Assembly (NCBI GenBank): GCA_020725195.1
Contig: DYFL01000001.1
Coordinates: 60,262 to 124,261, forward strand
Reading direction: 5' to 3'
Length of the DNA: 64,000 nucleotides
Source of the DNA: Hydrogenophilus sp.
Lineage (GTDB): Bacteria; Pseudomonadota; Gammaproteobacteria; Burkholderiales; Thiobacillaceae
The notes under the pieces are model-generated. The model was given only the letters and a program-made list of their open reading frames with translations. It did no database searches and was not told where the DNA came from. Position 1 is the stretch's first letter. Each line of letters starts with the position of its first letter. Made by a program: the position numbers and the translations under genes. Below are positions 17,301 through 28,722 of the stretch, piece by piece.

Positions 17301-17651
17301 CCTCGGTCCTCGGGTGCGTGGCGGTCCCGCCATCCGGACGCATGCGGCCGGCGTCGAAGCTTTCGGCCTGCATGGGCGGCACGCGTATCGATGGGCCGCA
17401 GGCCGGGAAATCAGGGCCATGGTTCCCGCAAGGGCGGGCGCCGCCGGATGAGCCGCCCATACCAGTACACATAGAGCAAATCCGCGGAGTTTACAAACGC
17501 GGGGCCGGCCCCGATGCAGGACGCGCGCCCATGGCCGGCCCGCTGGTAGTTCTGGGCCATCGGACAAGGGCGCCCTTTCGGGTACCCTGGCCGGGCCTCT
17601 CGGGAGAAGATCATCCATCGCTCAGCCAGCCCTCTCGCAGCGGACCCGGCC
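17301..17651. other. Intergenic region pcm / GGDEF-EAL gene
   Basis: About 350 bases between divergent genes. I see no RNA gene, no repeat of the families listed here and no recognisable c-di-GMP riboswitch. A TACACATAGAGCAAAT stretch near 17463-17478 is the only AT-rich part and may hold promoter elements. The start codon of the right-hand gene is uncertain, so part of this could be coding. Confidence 0.4.
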
Positions 17652-19787
17652 GTGCCGGGGCCGCCCCCTGCCGCCGATGCCGGGCGCGATGAACTGCTGC
17701 GCCTGCTGCTGCAGTCGACGGGCGAGGCGATCTACGGCGTGGATCTCCAGGGCCGCTGCACCTTCGTCAACAGGGCCTTCCTGGAAATGCTCGGCTACGA
17801 CAGCGAGGACGAGGTGCTCGGCCGCAACATCCACCAGCTCATCCACCACACCCACCCGGACGGCACGCACTACCCCAAGGAGGCGTGCCAGGCCCGGCTC
17901 GCGACGTTCGCCCACCGTAGCGGTCATTCCGACCAGGAGGTCCACTGGCGCAAGGACGGCACCCCCATCCCGGTGGAGTGGTGGTCGCATCCCATCTACC
18001 AGGACGGGGTGCTGATCGGTGCCGTGCTCAACTTCGTCGACATCACCGAGCGCAGGCAAAGCGAACGGGAGCTGGAGCGCCTGAACGCCTACAACCGTCT
18101 CCTGCTCGAGTCCGCGGGGGAGGGCATCTTCGGCGTCGACCGCGAGCTGCGCTGCACCTTCGCGAATGCCGCGGCCGCCGCGATGCTGGGCTACGGCCGG
18201 GAGGAACTGCTCGGCCGGGACATCTTCGCCCTGATGCACCACAGCCGCGAGGACGCCACCCCCGGGGTCCGCGAGGACTGCCCGATCCACCGGGCCATCC
18301 ATCGCCAGGAGGGCTTCGTGGCCCACGAAGAGGTCCTCTGGCGCAAGGACGGCACGGCCATCCCGGTGCAGTACACCGTGAACCCGGTCCGAGAGGCGGG
18401 GCGGGTGAGCGGGGCCGTGGTGGTTTTCCGCAACATCGCCGAGGCGAGGGCGCTGGCCCGCAAGATGGACTACCTCGCGACCCACGACACCCTGACCGGC
18501 CTGGTCAACCGGCGTGAATTCGAGCAGCGCCTGGAGCGTGCCGTCGCCGCCGCCGAGGAAGCCGCCGCCGAGCATGTCCTGTGCTACCTGGATCTGGACC
18601 AGTTCAAGGTGGTCAACGACAGCTGCGGGCATGCCGCCGGCGATGAGCTGCTGCGGCAGCTCACCGCGCTGCTGCAGGGTCGGGTGCGCAAGGGCGACAC
18701 CCTGGCGCGCCTGGGCGGCGACGAGTTCGGCGTGCTGCTCGAGCACTGCCGGCTGGCGGACGCCCTGCCCCTGGCCGAGGCCCTGCGCACGACGGTGGAG
18801 GCATTCCGCTTCGTGTGGGACGGCAGGGCCTTTTGCGTCGGCACCAGCATCGGCGTCGTCGCGATCGACCACGCGGCCACGAGCGCCGCCGCCGTCCTCA
18901 GCGCGGCGGATACGGCCTGCTATGCGGCCAAGGACGGCGGCCGCAACCGCGTGCACGTCTACGAGGCCCACGACGAGGAGACGATCCGCCGCCGGGGCGA
19001 GATGCAGTGGGTCTCGCGCATCCGCGAGGCGATCGAGAACGGGCACTTCAGCCTCGGCTTCCAGCCCATCCATGCGCTCGATGCCGGGGAGGCGGGGTGC
19101 CGGCACATCGAGCTGCTGCTCAGGATGGTCGAGGCCGACGGCGGCGAGACCCTGCCCGGTGCGTTCATCCCCGCGGCCGAGCGCTTCTGCCTCATGCCCG
19201 GCATCGACCGCTGGGTCATACGCGCCGCATTCGACTGGCTCAGGCGCAACGAGGCCCATGGCCGGGGGCTCGAGACCTGCTTCATCAATATCTCCGGCCA
19301 GTCCCTGGGGCAGGCGGCGTTCCTGGGCTATATCCGGGAGCAGCTGGCGGCGAGCGGGGTGCCCCCGGAGATGATCTGCTTCGAGATCACGGAGACCGCC
19401 GCGGTCGCCAACCTGGCCCAGGCCGTGCATTTCATGCGGGCGCTGAAGGCGCAGGGCTGCCGCTTCGCCCTCGACGACTTCGGCAGCGGCATGTCCTCCT
19501 TCGGCTACCTCAAGAACCTGCCGGTGGACTTCCTCAAGATCGACGGCACCTTCATCCGCGGCATGGTCGACGACCCCGTCGACCGCACCATGGTCCAGGC
19601 CATCAACCAGGTCGGCCAGGCCATGGGCATCCGCACCATCGCCGAGTTCGTGGAGTCCGAGGCCATCCTGGAGCAGGTCAGGGGCATAGGCATCGATTTC
19701 GCCCAGGGCCATGCCCTCGCCCGGCCCGCGCCGCTCGACCGCCTGACGCTCCCGGGGAGGCGCCCCTCGGCACGCCCAATCCCTTGA
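17652..19787 (+). CDS. PAS-PAS-GGDEF-EAL protein
   Basis: 711 residues, no membrane helix. Two PAS domains (about 13-130 and 140-262) precede a GGDEF domain with an intact RLGGDEF active site (355-359) and an I-site RKGD at the expected spacing, then an EAL domain. In the EAL domain the signature reads E-L-L (487-489) rather than E-A-L, but the glutamate, the NIS metal segment, FEITET, DDFGSG and LKID are kept. Likely a cytoplasmic c-di-GMP turnover enzyme responding to a ligand or redox state through PAS. The start is uncertain: the GTG at 17652 is the first candidate in the frame. The preceding bases contain GGGAGAAGA at 17601-17609. Confidence 0.88.
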   Translation: MPGPPPAADAGRDELLRLLLQSTGEAIYGVDLQGRCTFVNRAFLEMLGYDSEDEVLGRNIHQLIHHTHPDGTHYPKEACQARLATFAHRSGHSDQEVHWRKDGTPIPVEWWSHPIYQDGVLIGAVLNFVDITERRQSERELERLNAYNRLLLESAGEGIFGVDRELRCTFANAAAAAMLGYGREELLGRDIFALMHHSREDATPGVREDCPIHRAIHRQEGFVAHEEVLWRKDGTAIPVQYTVNPVREAGRVSGAVVVFRNIAEARALARKMDYLATHDTLTGLVNRREFEQRLERAVAAAEEAAAEHVLCYLDLDQFKVVNDSCGHAAGDELLRQLTALLQGRVRKGDTLARLGGDEFGVLLEHCRLADALPLAEALRTTVEAFRFVWDGRAFCVGTSIGVVAIDHAATSAAAVLSAADTACYAAKDGGRNRVHVYEAHDEETIRRRGEMQWVSRIREAIENGHFSLGFQPIHALDAGEAGCRHIELLLRMVEADGGETLPGAFIPAAERFCLMPGIDRWVIRAAFDWLRRNEAHGRGLETCFINISGQSLGQAAFLGYIREQLAASGVPPEMICFEITETAAVANLAQAVHFMRALKAQGCRFALDDFGSGMSSFGYLKNLPVDFLKIDGTFIRGMVDDPVDRTMVQAINQVGQAMGIRTIAEFVESEAILEQVRGIGIDFAQGHALARPAPLDRLTLPGRRPSARPIP

Positions 19788-20022
19788 TGCAAGAGGGGTT
19801 TCGGGCGACCGGCCTGGGCGAAGATTTACAGCATTGTTACAAGTGCCTGGCTGCAGGGCGTCGCTTGGGCCCGACAATGGTCATCTGCGTGACGGCGTGC
19901 CGGGACGGATGCGGATGGCACAAACCGACCATTCCCGGCGCCGCGCAACGCCTGTCTAATGCCGGACCCGCCGCATCGGGCATGCGGCATGACAGTCTGG
20001 CTCTCTAGGGGATGGATCGACC

Positions 20023-21654
20023 ATGGCGGCTTTTTTCAGGAATCAGAAGATCAAGACCCAGCTGATCATGCTGCTGTGCGTCATCTTCGCCTTCTTCGTG
20101 CTCTCGGCCGCGGTGTCCTACCGCGCCTTGAACCACGCCAAGGAGGACTTCACGGCCTTCATCGGCCAGGACCAGCGGGTGCTCCTGAGCCTCACCGAGC
20201 TCTACGCCAACGGCCTGCAGATGGGCCAGGCCATCCGCAACATCCTGCTGGACCCGGACAACAAGCGCGCCTACGAGAACTTCGAGAAGGCCACCAAGGA
20301 CATGGATGGCCTGCTCAAGGAAACCCAGGCCCTGGTGCAGCACGACACCCGGCTGACCGAGGCCCTGGGGAAGGCGGCCGCACTGCGTGCCACGCAGCAG
20401 GGCTTCCAGAACGAGGTGATGGCGCTGGTGGCCGCCAGGTCCTTCGAGGAGGCCAGGCACACCCTCACCAAGGAGGAGACGCCGGTCTGGCGCGAGCTGC
20501 GCCAGACGCTGCTCGACCAGATCAAGCTCCGGAAGGAGGCGATCACGGCCAAGGAGCGGCAGGTCCAGGAGGACGTCGCCCAGGCGCAGTACACCAGCCT
20601 GGCGCTCACCGTGGTCGCGGTGGCGATCGGCCTGGTGCTGGGGCTGGCCATCGTCGGCAACATCCTCTCCCGCCTGCGGCTGCTCACCGAGTCCATCGAC
20701 AACCTCGCCCGCGGCGAGGCCGACCTCACCCGCCGCCTGGCGGTCACGGGCAACAACGAGCTCTGCCACATCTCCGCCTCCTTCAACCAGTTCGTCGAGA
20801 ACCTGCAGGGCATGGTCAACGGCATCAAGGCCGGCGCCAACCAGCTGCACGGGCTCTCGGGCAGTCTCTCGCAGGCCTCGGTCAGGATCAGCCAGGCCAC
20901 CGGCGAGCAGACGGGGGCGGTGACCTCCACCGCCGCCGCCGTGGAGCAGATGAGCGCCACCATCGCCTCCATCGCCGACGGCGCGGAGCACGTCAGGCAG
21001 GTCTCCGGCGAGAGCGCCGACTATTCCAACCAGGGCCTGGAGCGGATGGCCCGCCTGAACCAGGTCATGGGCGAGGTGGAGCAGTCGGTGCAGGGCATGG
21101 CCGGCTCCGTCGGCCAGTTCCTGGAGAGCACCCAGAGCATCATCGGCGCCACCCAGCACGTGAAGGACATCGCCGACCAGATCAACCTGCTGGCGCTGAA
21201 CGCCGCCATCGAGGCGGCCCGGGCCGGTGAGGCCGGCCGCGGCTTCGCCGTGGTCGCCGACGAGGTGCGGAAGCTGGCCGAGAAGACGGCCCAGTACGCC
21301 AACGAGATCAGCTCCGTGACGGGCGACCTGGAGTCGCGTTCGAGCCAGGTCGAGACGGCCATCCGGCACGGCATGACGGCCCTGGAGCAGGGCACCCAGT
21401 CGAGCCGCGAGGTCTCCGGCGTGGTGCAGCAGGCCCAGAAGGCCGTGCTCAACGCCACCCAGGGCATCGGCGAGATCAGCACCTCGGTCAAGGAGCAGTC
21501 GCTCGCCAGCAGCCAGATCGCCAGCAACATCGAGCGGCTCTCGCACCTGGCCGAGAACACCGAGCACGCCATCAGCGAGTCGAACCGCACGGTGCAGGAG
21601 CTGCACCGGGTCGCCGATGCGCTCCACGCCACGGTGTCGCGCTTCAGGAGCTGA
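20023..21654 (+). CDS. Methyl-accepting chemotaxis protein
   Basis: 543-residue chemoreceptor. TM1 at about 13-35, a four-helix-bundle-like periplasmic domain (about 36-190), TM2 at about 190-212, HAMP to about 265, and the signalling hairpin with tip [20 protein letters not shown] near 390-410. Probable methylation helices ([17 protein letters not shown]) flank the tip. There is no C-terminal CheR-binding pentapeptide. A 235-base gap separates it from the upstream GGDEF-EAL gene; no flagellar or che genes adjoin it. The ligand is unknown. Confidence 0.93.
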   Translation: MAAFFRNQKIKTQLIMLLCVIFAFFVLSAAVSYRALNHAKEDFTAFIGQDQRVLLSLTELYANGLQMGQAIRNILLDPDNKRAYENFEKATKDMDGLLKETQALVQHDTRLTEALGKAAALRATQQGFQNEVMALVAARSFEEARHTLTKEETPVWRELRQTLLDQIKLRKEAITAKERQVQEDVAQAQYTSLALTVVAVAIGLVLGLAIVGNILSRLRLLTESIDNLARGEADLTRRLAVTGNNELCHISASFNQFVENLQGMVNGIKAGANQLHGLSGSLSQASVRISQATGEQTGAVTSTAAAVEQMSATIASIADGAEHVRQVSGESADYSNQGLERMARLNQVMGEVEQSVQGMAGSVGQFLESTQSIIGATQHVKDIADQINLLALNAAIEAARAGEAGRGFAVVADEVRKLAEKTAQYANEISSVTGDLESRSSQVETAIRHGMTALEQGTQSSREVSGVVQQAQKAVLNATQGIGEISTSVKEQSLASSQIASNIERLSHLAENTEHAISESNRTVQELHRVADALHATVSRFRS

Positions 21655-21680
21655 GCGGGCCCGCTTGCCGGGGGGATGCC

Positions 21681-21720
21681 GTGGGAGCGGCTTCCCCCCA
21701 TCCGGGGACAAGAGCCGCGA
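21681..21720 (+). repeat. Family A repeat with CCCCATCCGGGG module (copy 2)
   Basis: Starts GTGGGAGCGGCTTCCCCCCA, then TCCGGGGACAAGAGCCGCGA. The insert CCCCCCATCCGGGGACAAGA replaces the usual short centre between the GGAGCGGCT and AGCCGCG arms. The same module recurs at 28454 and, with small changes, at 32047. Confidence 0.7.
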
Positions 21721-21807
21721 AAGCCACGCCAACGGGGGCTTCGTCTCGTCTGATCGGTACAATGACGCGGCCGGATATCCCGGCCGTTTCTGTCTCTGGA
21801 GTCGAAC

Positions 21808-22350
21808 ATGCTCATGGATCGCGAACGCTGCGCCCTCCTCGTCGTCGACGTGCAGGCCCGGCTGCTGCCTGCCATCCATGAAGGCCAGGCGGCCCTGGAG
21901 TCCTGCGTCTGGCTGGTGCGCCTGGCGCAGAGGCTGGGGGTGCCGGTGCTCGCCACGGAGCAGTACCCCAAGGGCCTGGGGCCGACGGTGCCCGAACTCG
22001 CGGCCGTGCTGCCCGCCGAGGCCGTCGCCGACAAGCTGCACTTCTCCTGCGTGGCCGGGCAGTGCCTGCCCCGGCTCGAGGGGGGCGGGCGGCCCCAGCT
22101 CGTGCTCTGCGGCATCGAGGCCCACGTCTGCGTGCTGCAGACCGCACTCGAATTGCGCGCCCAGGGGCGCGAGGTCTACCTGGTGGAGGAGGCGACGGGC
22201 TCCCGCCGCCCCGCCGACAAGGCCCTGGCCCTGGCGCGCCTGCGCCAGGGGGGCGTGCGCATCGTGTCCCGGGAGATGGTCGCCTTCGAATGGCTGCGGG
22301 TGGCCGGCACCGAGCTCTTCAAGGCGGTGAGCCAGGAGTTCCTCCGCTGA
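21808..22350 (+). CDS. Isochorismatase-fold cysteine hydrolase
   Basis: 180 residues of the isochorismatase/nicotinamidase superfamily. The triad is visible: the Asp of LLVVDVQARLLP (about 15), the Lys of ADKLHFSC (about 76) and the Cys of CGIEAHVCVLQTALEL (about 113, with the cis-peptide before it). The short size and IEAHVCV place it with YcaC-like hydrolases of unknown substrate rather than with EntB. It stands alone between a chemoreceptor and the radical SAM gene. The ATG at 21808 or the second Met two codons later are both possible. Confidence 0.85.
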   Translation: MLMDRERCALLVVDVQARLLPAIHEGQAALESCVWLVRLAQRLGVPVLATEQYPKGLGPTVPELAAVLPAEAVADKLHFSCVAGQCLPRLEGGGRPQLVLCGIEAHVCVLQTALELRAQGREVYLVEEATGSRRPADKALALARLRQGGVRIVSREMVAFEWLRVAGTELFKAVSQEFLR

Positions 22351-22569
22351 CGCGTGGGCGCTGACCCCGGGGCCGGCGGCCGCTCATTCCCCTGCGGTGC
22401 GCCGCCATTTCCCAGCGAATATTAATACCCGCTTATCTGCTAATATGGGATCAAGGTGAGCCGATCCCCGCGGTGTCCAGGCCGACAGCCAAGCGCTTCC
22501 CCGGACGACCCCCGCGGTGGCGCCGGCTCCCCGAGCCCCTGCCTTGCAACCCCAGATGCGATAGAGGCC
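22351..22569. other. Leader of the radical SAM gene
   Basis: A 219-base gap with a notable AT-rich core (22416-22449: AATATTAATACCCGCTTATC then TGCTAATATGGG), a plausible promoter for the downstream gene. The frame of the radical SAM gene is open from a GTG at 22456, but the added residues are Pro/Ser/Arg-rich and unlike a protein start. Confidence 0.4.
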
Positions 22570-24174
22570 ATGAACACGAAGACCAAATCCGTCCTCTATG
22601 TCCGGCTGCCCTGCTGGAAGATCTATCCCGGCGGCGTGATCTACGTCGCGGACTACGTGCACAAGCACCGCCCCGAGGTCCGCCAGCAGCTCCTCGACCT
22701 CGCCCTGGTGGCGCCGCCCGAGCGCCGGCGCGCGCTGAAGGAAAGGATCGAGGCCATGCGGCCCGACATCGTCGCCTTCTCCTGGCGCAACATGCAGTCC
22801 TTCGGGCCGCACCCGGAGGACGACGCCCTCGACGTGGTCATGAACTTCGACCATGCGAAGAGCCCGCTGCGCAGGCTCCGGGCCGCGAAGGACGCCGTGC
22901 GCATCATCTGGGACTACGCCGCGAGCCGCCTCAACAACTTCGGCTACATGCGGCTCGCCCGGCGCATGCTGCCCGAGGCGAGGATCGTGGTGGGCGGCAC
23001 GGCGGTGTCCATCTTCGGCAAGTACGTGGCGCAGCAGTGCCCGAGCGACACCACGGTGGTGATCGGCGAGGGCGAGGACGCCATGCTCTCCATCGTCGAC
23101 GGCGATGCCGAGCCGGTGGGCGAGCACTACCACAAGGACCGGGCGGGGCGCGTCACGCACAGGCCGCGGGCGGCGAACTTCGATCTGGCCACGCTCACGG
23201 CGGTGGACTTCGAGTACGTCGAGTCCATCTTCCCCGAGTACGACCAGTACCGCGACTTCGCCGTCGGCGTGAACACCAAGCGCGGCTGCCCCTTCCAGTG
23301 CCACTTCTGCCTGTACAACAAGATCGAGGGGGCGCACCAGCGCTACCGCGACCCGGCGGAGATCGGCAAGGAGATCGAGGCCCTGTCCCGGCGCTGGGGG
23401 GTGAAGCGCATCTGGTTCACCGACGCCCAGTTCTGCTCCACCCGGCGCAGCACGGCGCACGTGGACAAGGTGCTCGACGAGCTCCTGGCGCGTCGGCTCG
23501 ACATCCGCTGGTCGGGCTACCTCAGGCTCAATTTCCTCACCCCGGAGATCGCGGCCAAGATGCTCGCCACGGGCCTTGCCAGCGTCGACCTCTCCTTCAC
23601 CGGCTCGCAGGAGATCATCGACAGGCTCACCCTGGGCTACAAGCTCGACCAGCAGATGGACGCCTTCCGCATGTTCCGGGCGAACGGCTACAGCGACCAG
23701 AAGATCAAGCTCTACATGCCGCTCAACGCGCCCGGCGAGACGGTCGAGACGCTCTCGATGACCATCGCCAAGATCAAGGAGCTCTACGCGATGTTCGGGC
23801 GCGAGAACGTGCTGCCCTTCATCTTCTTCATCGGCATCCAGCCCGATACCCCGGTGGAGCGGCTGCTGATCGGCCAGGGCTACCTCAAGCCCGGCTACAA
23901 CCCGCTCACCCTCAACCCCTTCCTGATCAAGAAGCTGCTCTACAACCCCAAGCCCCTGGGGCGGCTCATCGCGCGGGCCTATCTCGAGGCGGTGGACAGC
24001 CTGGACTCCGGCAGCGAATACATCGGCCGCGCGACCATGGAGATCATCGAGCGCGAGCTGGAGAAGCTGGGGGTGCCGTCCACGCCGGTGGCACCAGCCC
24101 CGGCTGGGAGCCGGCGGCAGTGGCAGATCACGCCGGTTAATTCCTGTACGTGCTCCGAGGAGGCGGGGGGCTGA
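22570..24174 (+). CDS. B12-binding domain radical SAM protein
   Basis: 534 residues. An N-terminal Rossmann-like part resembling the B12-binding domain (about 1-190, with PDIVAFSWRNMQ, RIVVGGTAVSIFGK and VIGEGEDAML) is followed by a radical SAM core with the cluster motif C-x3-C-x2-C in TKRGCPFQCHFCLYNK, and further SAM-barrel strands (IWFTDAQF, SVDLSFTGSQEIIDR). This class B layout is shared by methylthiotransferase-like, hopanoid and tailoring enzymes. The C-terminus carries an odd CTCSEEAGG tail. No precursor peptide or lipid pathway gene adjoins it, so I assign no substrate. ATG 22570 is preferred over the upstream GTG. Confidence 0.85.
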   Translation: MNTKTKSVLYVRLPCWKIYPGGVIYVADYVHKHRPEVRQQLLDLALVAPPERRRALKERIEAMRPDIVAFSWRNMQSFGPHPEDDALDVVMNFDHAKSPLRRLRAAKDAVRIIWDYAASRLNNFGYMRLARRMLPEARIVVGGTAVSIFGKYVAQQCPSDTTVVIGEGEDAMLSIVDGDAEPVGEHYHKDRAGRVTHRPRAANFDLATLTAVDFEYVESIFPEYDQYRDFAVGVNTKRGCPFQCHFCLYNKIEGAHQRYRDPAEIGKEIEALSRRWGVKRIWFTDAQFCSTRRSTAHVDKVLDELLARRLDIRWSGYLRLNFLTPEIAAKMLATGLASVDLSFTGSQEIIDRLTLGYKLDQQMDAFRMFRANGYSDQKIKLYMPLNAPGETVETLSMTIAKIKELYAMFGRENVLPFIFFIGIQPDTPVERLLIGQGYLKPGYNPLTLNPFLIKKLLYNPKPLGRLIARAYLEAVDSLDSGSEYIGRATMEIIERELEKLGVPSTPVAPAPAGSRRQWQITPVNSCTCSEEAGG

Positions 24175-24188
24175 GGGATCGGGGCCAT

Positions 24189-24235
24189 GTGGGAGCGGCT
24201 GCAGCCGCGAACTTCGCGCCTGAAGGCGCTCCCAC
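24189..24235 (+). repeat. REP-like palindrome, family A (copy 3)
   Basis: GTGGGAGCGGCTGCAGCCGC then GAACTTCGCGCCTGAAGGCG and CTCCCAC. The arms pair end to end. It sits between the convergent radical SAM and hydrogenase-protease genes, where it could stop transcription from both sides. Confidence 0.75.
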
Positions 24236-24258
24236 GGCAACGCAGGACGCGGTCCAGT

Positions 24259-24822
24259 TCAGCGATGCAGGCGCGGCCGCACGTCCAGGCCCGCGGCCTT
24301 GAGCTCCGCGGCGAGGGCGAGCACCAGGTGCGGCAGCCGGGCCGCGACGGGCGGGCTGAGCTCCAGGCCCGTGGCGAGGCTGGCGGGCTCCACCCCGAAG
24401 AGCACGGTGCGGCGGGGGGCCTCTCCCGTGAGGATCAGGGCCGCCAGCACCTCGGGCAGCCCCGCCTGGTGCGGCGAGAGCCGGGTGCGGAAGAGCGCCG
24501 GGATCTCGTCGTCGACCAGCCGCAGGAGGTGCCCCGGCCGCTGGCCCGAGCGCACCGCGTCGGCGACCACCAGCAGCGCCAGCCCCGCCAGGTCGTCGAG
24601 CAGCTCCATGGCCGAGGTGCCGCCGTCGATCAGGCTCACCTCCGGCGGCAGCTCGTATTCCCGGCCCAGGCGCTGGATGGCCCGCACCCCCACGCCCTCG
24701 TCCGAGAGCAGGAGGTTGCCCACGCCCAGGACCGCGATGCGCGGGCCCGCAACCAGGGGCATGCGCGCATGGCCCGAACCGGTCTGCGCGGCGCCGCCGG
24801 CTCCGGCGTCGAAAGCATTCAT
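24259..24822 (-). CDS. [NiFe]-hydrogenase maturation protease (M52)
   Basis: 187 residues of the HyaD/HybD/HupD endopeptidase family, which clips the C-terminus of the hydrogenase large subunit after nickel insertion. The three conserved positions are seen: E in GVGNLLLSDEGVGV, D in LIDGGTSAMELLDDL, and H in LSPHQAGLPEVLA. No hydrogenase structural or hyp genes lie in the window, so its substrate must be elsewhere. The start could be the ATG at 24822 or the one at 24762 (MPLVAGPRIAVLG); the latter is closer to the family length of about 160-170. The upstream neighbour is an exported methyltransferase. Confidence 0.85.
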   Translation of the reverse strand: MNAFDAGAGGAAQTGSGHARMPLVAGPRIAVLGVGNLLLSDEGVGVRAIQRLGREYELPPEVSLIDGGTSAMELLDDLAGLALLVVADAVRSGQRPGHLLRLVDDEIPALFRTRLSPHQAGLPEVLAALILTGEAPRRTVLFGVEPASLATGLELSPPVAARLPHLVLALAAELKAAGLDVRPRLHR

Positions 24823-24923
24823 GTCCAGGCCCCCGCTGCGCACCGGCAGGCCGGGCGGCAGCGGCCGCCCGGGGTCGGCCACGGGGGGGTCGACGAGCGC
24901 CGCATCGCGGGGCCTGGGGGCGG

Positions 24924-25622
24924 TCAGGGCCTGCGCTCGAAGCGCAGGAAGAAGATCTGGGCGAGCAGGGGCCTGTCCTCCAGCAATCGGAAGCCGGCGG
25001 TCTCGACCTCCAGGAGCACGGTCTCCTTGCCGGCGCGCACGTGCCCCATCACCCAGGGCGAGGACACGCCGGGGATGCGCTCGTAGTCCACGATCACCAG
25101 CTGGCCGCCGGGCCTGAGGGCCTTGCGGATGGAGGCGAGCATGCTGATGGGGTATTCCAGGTGGTGGTAGGTGTCGCTGAGGAAGGCCAGATCGATGGAT
25201 TCGGCGGGTAGCCCCACGTCGTCCGGCCGGTTGACGATGCCCGCCACGTTGGCCAGGCCCTGCTCGCGGGCCGTGCGCTGGATGGCCGCGATGAACTCGG
25301 GGGCGATGTCCACCGCGTAGACCCGGCCGGCGGGCCCCACCGCTTGGGAGAAGAGCCGGGTGAAGAGCCCCGTGCCCGCGCCGACGTCCGCCACCGCCAT
25401 GCCCGGCCTGAGGCCCAGGGCCGCGACGATGTCCTGCCGCCGGTCGTAGACCTCGCGCCCCTCCGCCTCGAAGACCCCCGTCCAGCGCTCGTAGTCCGCA
25501 CTGGCGTAGGGCGCATTGACGCCCGGGGCGACACTGGCCTCCCTGGCCAGGGCCAGCCCCCAGCAGCCTGCGGCGAACAGGATCGCCAGCGCCAGGGTCA
25601 GTCGGTGGAGATGCTTGAGCAC
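24924..25622 (-). CDS. SAM-methyltransferase-fold protein with signal peptide
   Basis: 232 residues. The N-terminus MLKHLHRLTLALAILFAAGC then WGLALA looks like a secretion signal, possibly a lipoprotein signal with the Cys at 20. The rest is a class I methyltransferase: motif I VADVGAGTGLFTRLF, acidic VYAVDIAPEFI, DLAFLSDTYHHLE and QLVIVDYE. A periplasmic methyltransferase is unexpected, because SAM is cytoplasmic. Either the N-terminus is an anchor with the domain kept inside, or the protein has lost SAM dependence. It is transcribed just ahead of the hydrogenase protease (101 bases). Confidence 0.75.
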   Translation of the reverse strand: MLKHLHRLTLALAILFAAGCWGLALAREASVAPGVNAPYASADYERWTGVFEAEGREVYDRRQDIVAALGLRPGMAVADVGAGTGLFTRLFSQAVGPAGRVYAVDIAPEFIAAIQRTAREQGLANVAGIVNRPDDVGLPAESIDLAFLSDTYHHLEYPISMLASIRKALRPGGQLVIVDYERIPGVSSPWVMGHVRAGKETVLLEVETAGFRLLEDRPLLAQIFFLRFERRP

Positions 25623-25730
25623 GGCGGACGCCTCCGGGGTCGATACCTATCATCCTAGCAGCCTGTCAAGGCTTGTCATGCCGTGTGCCTTGGCCCATCC
25701 TGCGGCCCTTTCCCAAGCCGCCAGATCGAG

Positions 25731-28094
<2,364 letters not shown>

Positions 28095-28135
28095 GCTGAG
28101 GCGCAAGGCGACTGAAAAGGCGGGGCAGGAACCGG

Positions 28136-28366
28136 ATGGAACAGATCGTCGATCTACACATCGAGCACCTGCCGGAAGGGGTCTGCTTGGCGACATCGGA
28201 TGACATTCCGGGATTGGTGGCCCAGGGACGCACCGTGACCGAAACCCTGGAGATCGCCCGCGATGTGGCCAAGAAGCTCCCGGAGGCGCAGGCCGAGCGC
28301 CGAGGCCCGCTCCACCTCAGGCAAACCGGTGAATCTTTCGATTACCCGCTGGTGGTGAGCGACTGA
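28136..28366 (+). CDS. HicB-like antitoxin (orphaned)
   Basis: 76 residues. The pattern LPEGVCLATSDDIPGLVAQGRTVTE is the HicB/DUF1902 partial RNase H fold, with the IPGLVAQG turn characteristic of these antitoxins. It begins 41 bases after tex and ends 0 bases before the ATG of a HicA-like frame (28367), the classical coupled arrangement. The partner toxin is truncated, so this antitoxin appears to be an orphan that could only act on other HicA proteins or as an autonomous regulator. Confidence 0.7.
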   Translation: MEQIVDLHIEHLPEGVCLATSDDIPGLVAQGRTVTETLEIARDVAKKLPEAQAERRGPLHLRQTGESFDYPLVVSD

Positions 28367-28507
28367 ATGGGGCGCCTGGCCGGCTTTCGATACCGTGAGA
28401 TCGTCAAGCGGCTAAAGCGGCTGGGATTTGAACCCGGATTGTCCATTGGCACTGTAGGAGCGGCTTCCCCCCATCCGGGGACAAGAGCCGCGGACATCCA
28501 CGCATAA
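28367..28507 (+). pseudogene. hicA toxin fragment cut off by a repeat
   Basis: The first 27 or so codons (MGRLAGFRYREIVKRLKRLG, then FEP) match the N-terminal helix of HicA/YcfA mRNA interferases. A family A repeat starts at 28454 and supplies the remaining codons up to a TAA at 28505. The catalytic histidine (the G-S-H motif expected next) is missing, so the toxin must be inactive. Confidence 0.75.
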
Positions 28508-28540
28508 ACGTCCACCGTCCGCCTGAAGGCGCTCCTGCGC
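28454..28540 (+). repeat. Composite family A repeat (copy 5)
   Basis: Begins GTAGGAGCGGCTTCCCCCCA and TCCGGGGACAAGAGCCGCGG like the 21681 element, then a spacer and the closing arm GCCTGAAGGCGCTCCTGCGC. It truncates the hicA frame. Confidence 0.7.
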
Positions 28541-28565
28541 GATGGCACCTCGGCTAATGAACCTT

Positions 28566-28690
28566 GAATCCGCAGATGACGCCGATGAGCGCAGAAAGTA
28601 GCCCGGATGAAGCGAAGCGCAATCCGGGGAAGGCATGGTTGAGCCCTCATCCCGGATTACGGCCTATCGGCCTGCATCCGGGCTACGAGG
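28566..28690 (+). repeat. Family B half-site and family C palindrome
   Basis: AATCCGCAGATGACGCCGAT (28567-28586) is one arm of family B. It is followed at 28599 by GTAGCCCGGATGAAGCGAAG, then CGCAATCCGGGG, and the near-complementary CATCCCGGATTACGG... GCCTGCATCCGGGCTACGAG ending at 28690 (family C). Family C pieces also occur at 31020-31064 and 31256-31293. The whole gap between the two hic modules is repeat DNA. Confidence 0.6.
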
Positions 28691-28722
28691 CGTCCCCTCG
28701 AACGCCGGGTTGGGCATCACGG

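Noticed and set aside
17301..17651. c-di-GMP riboswitch before the GGDEF-EAL gene
   Set aside because: I looked for a GEMM-like pattern with conserved internal loops and tetraloop and found none.
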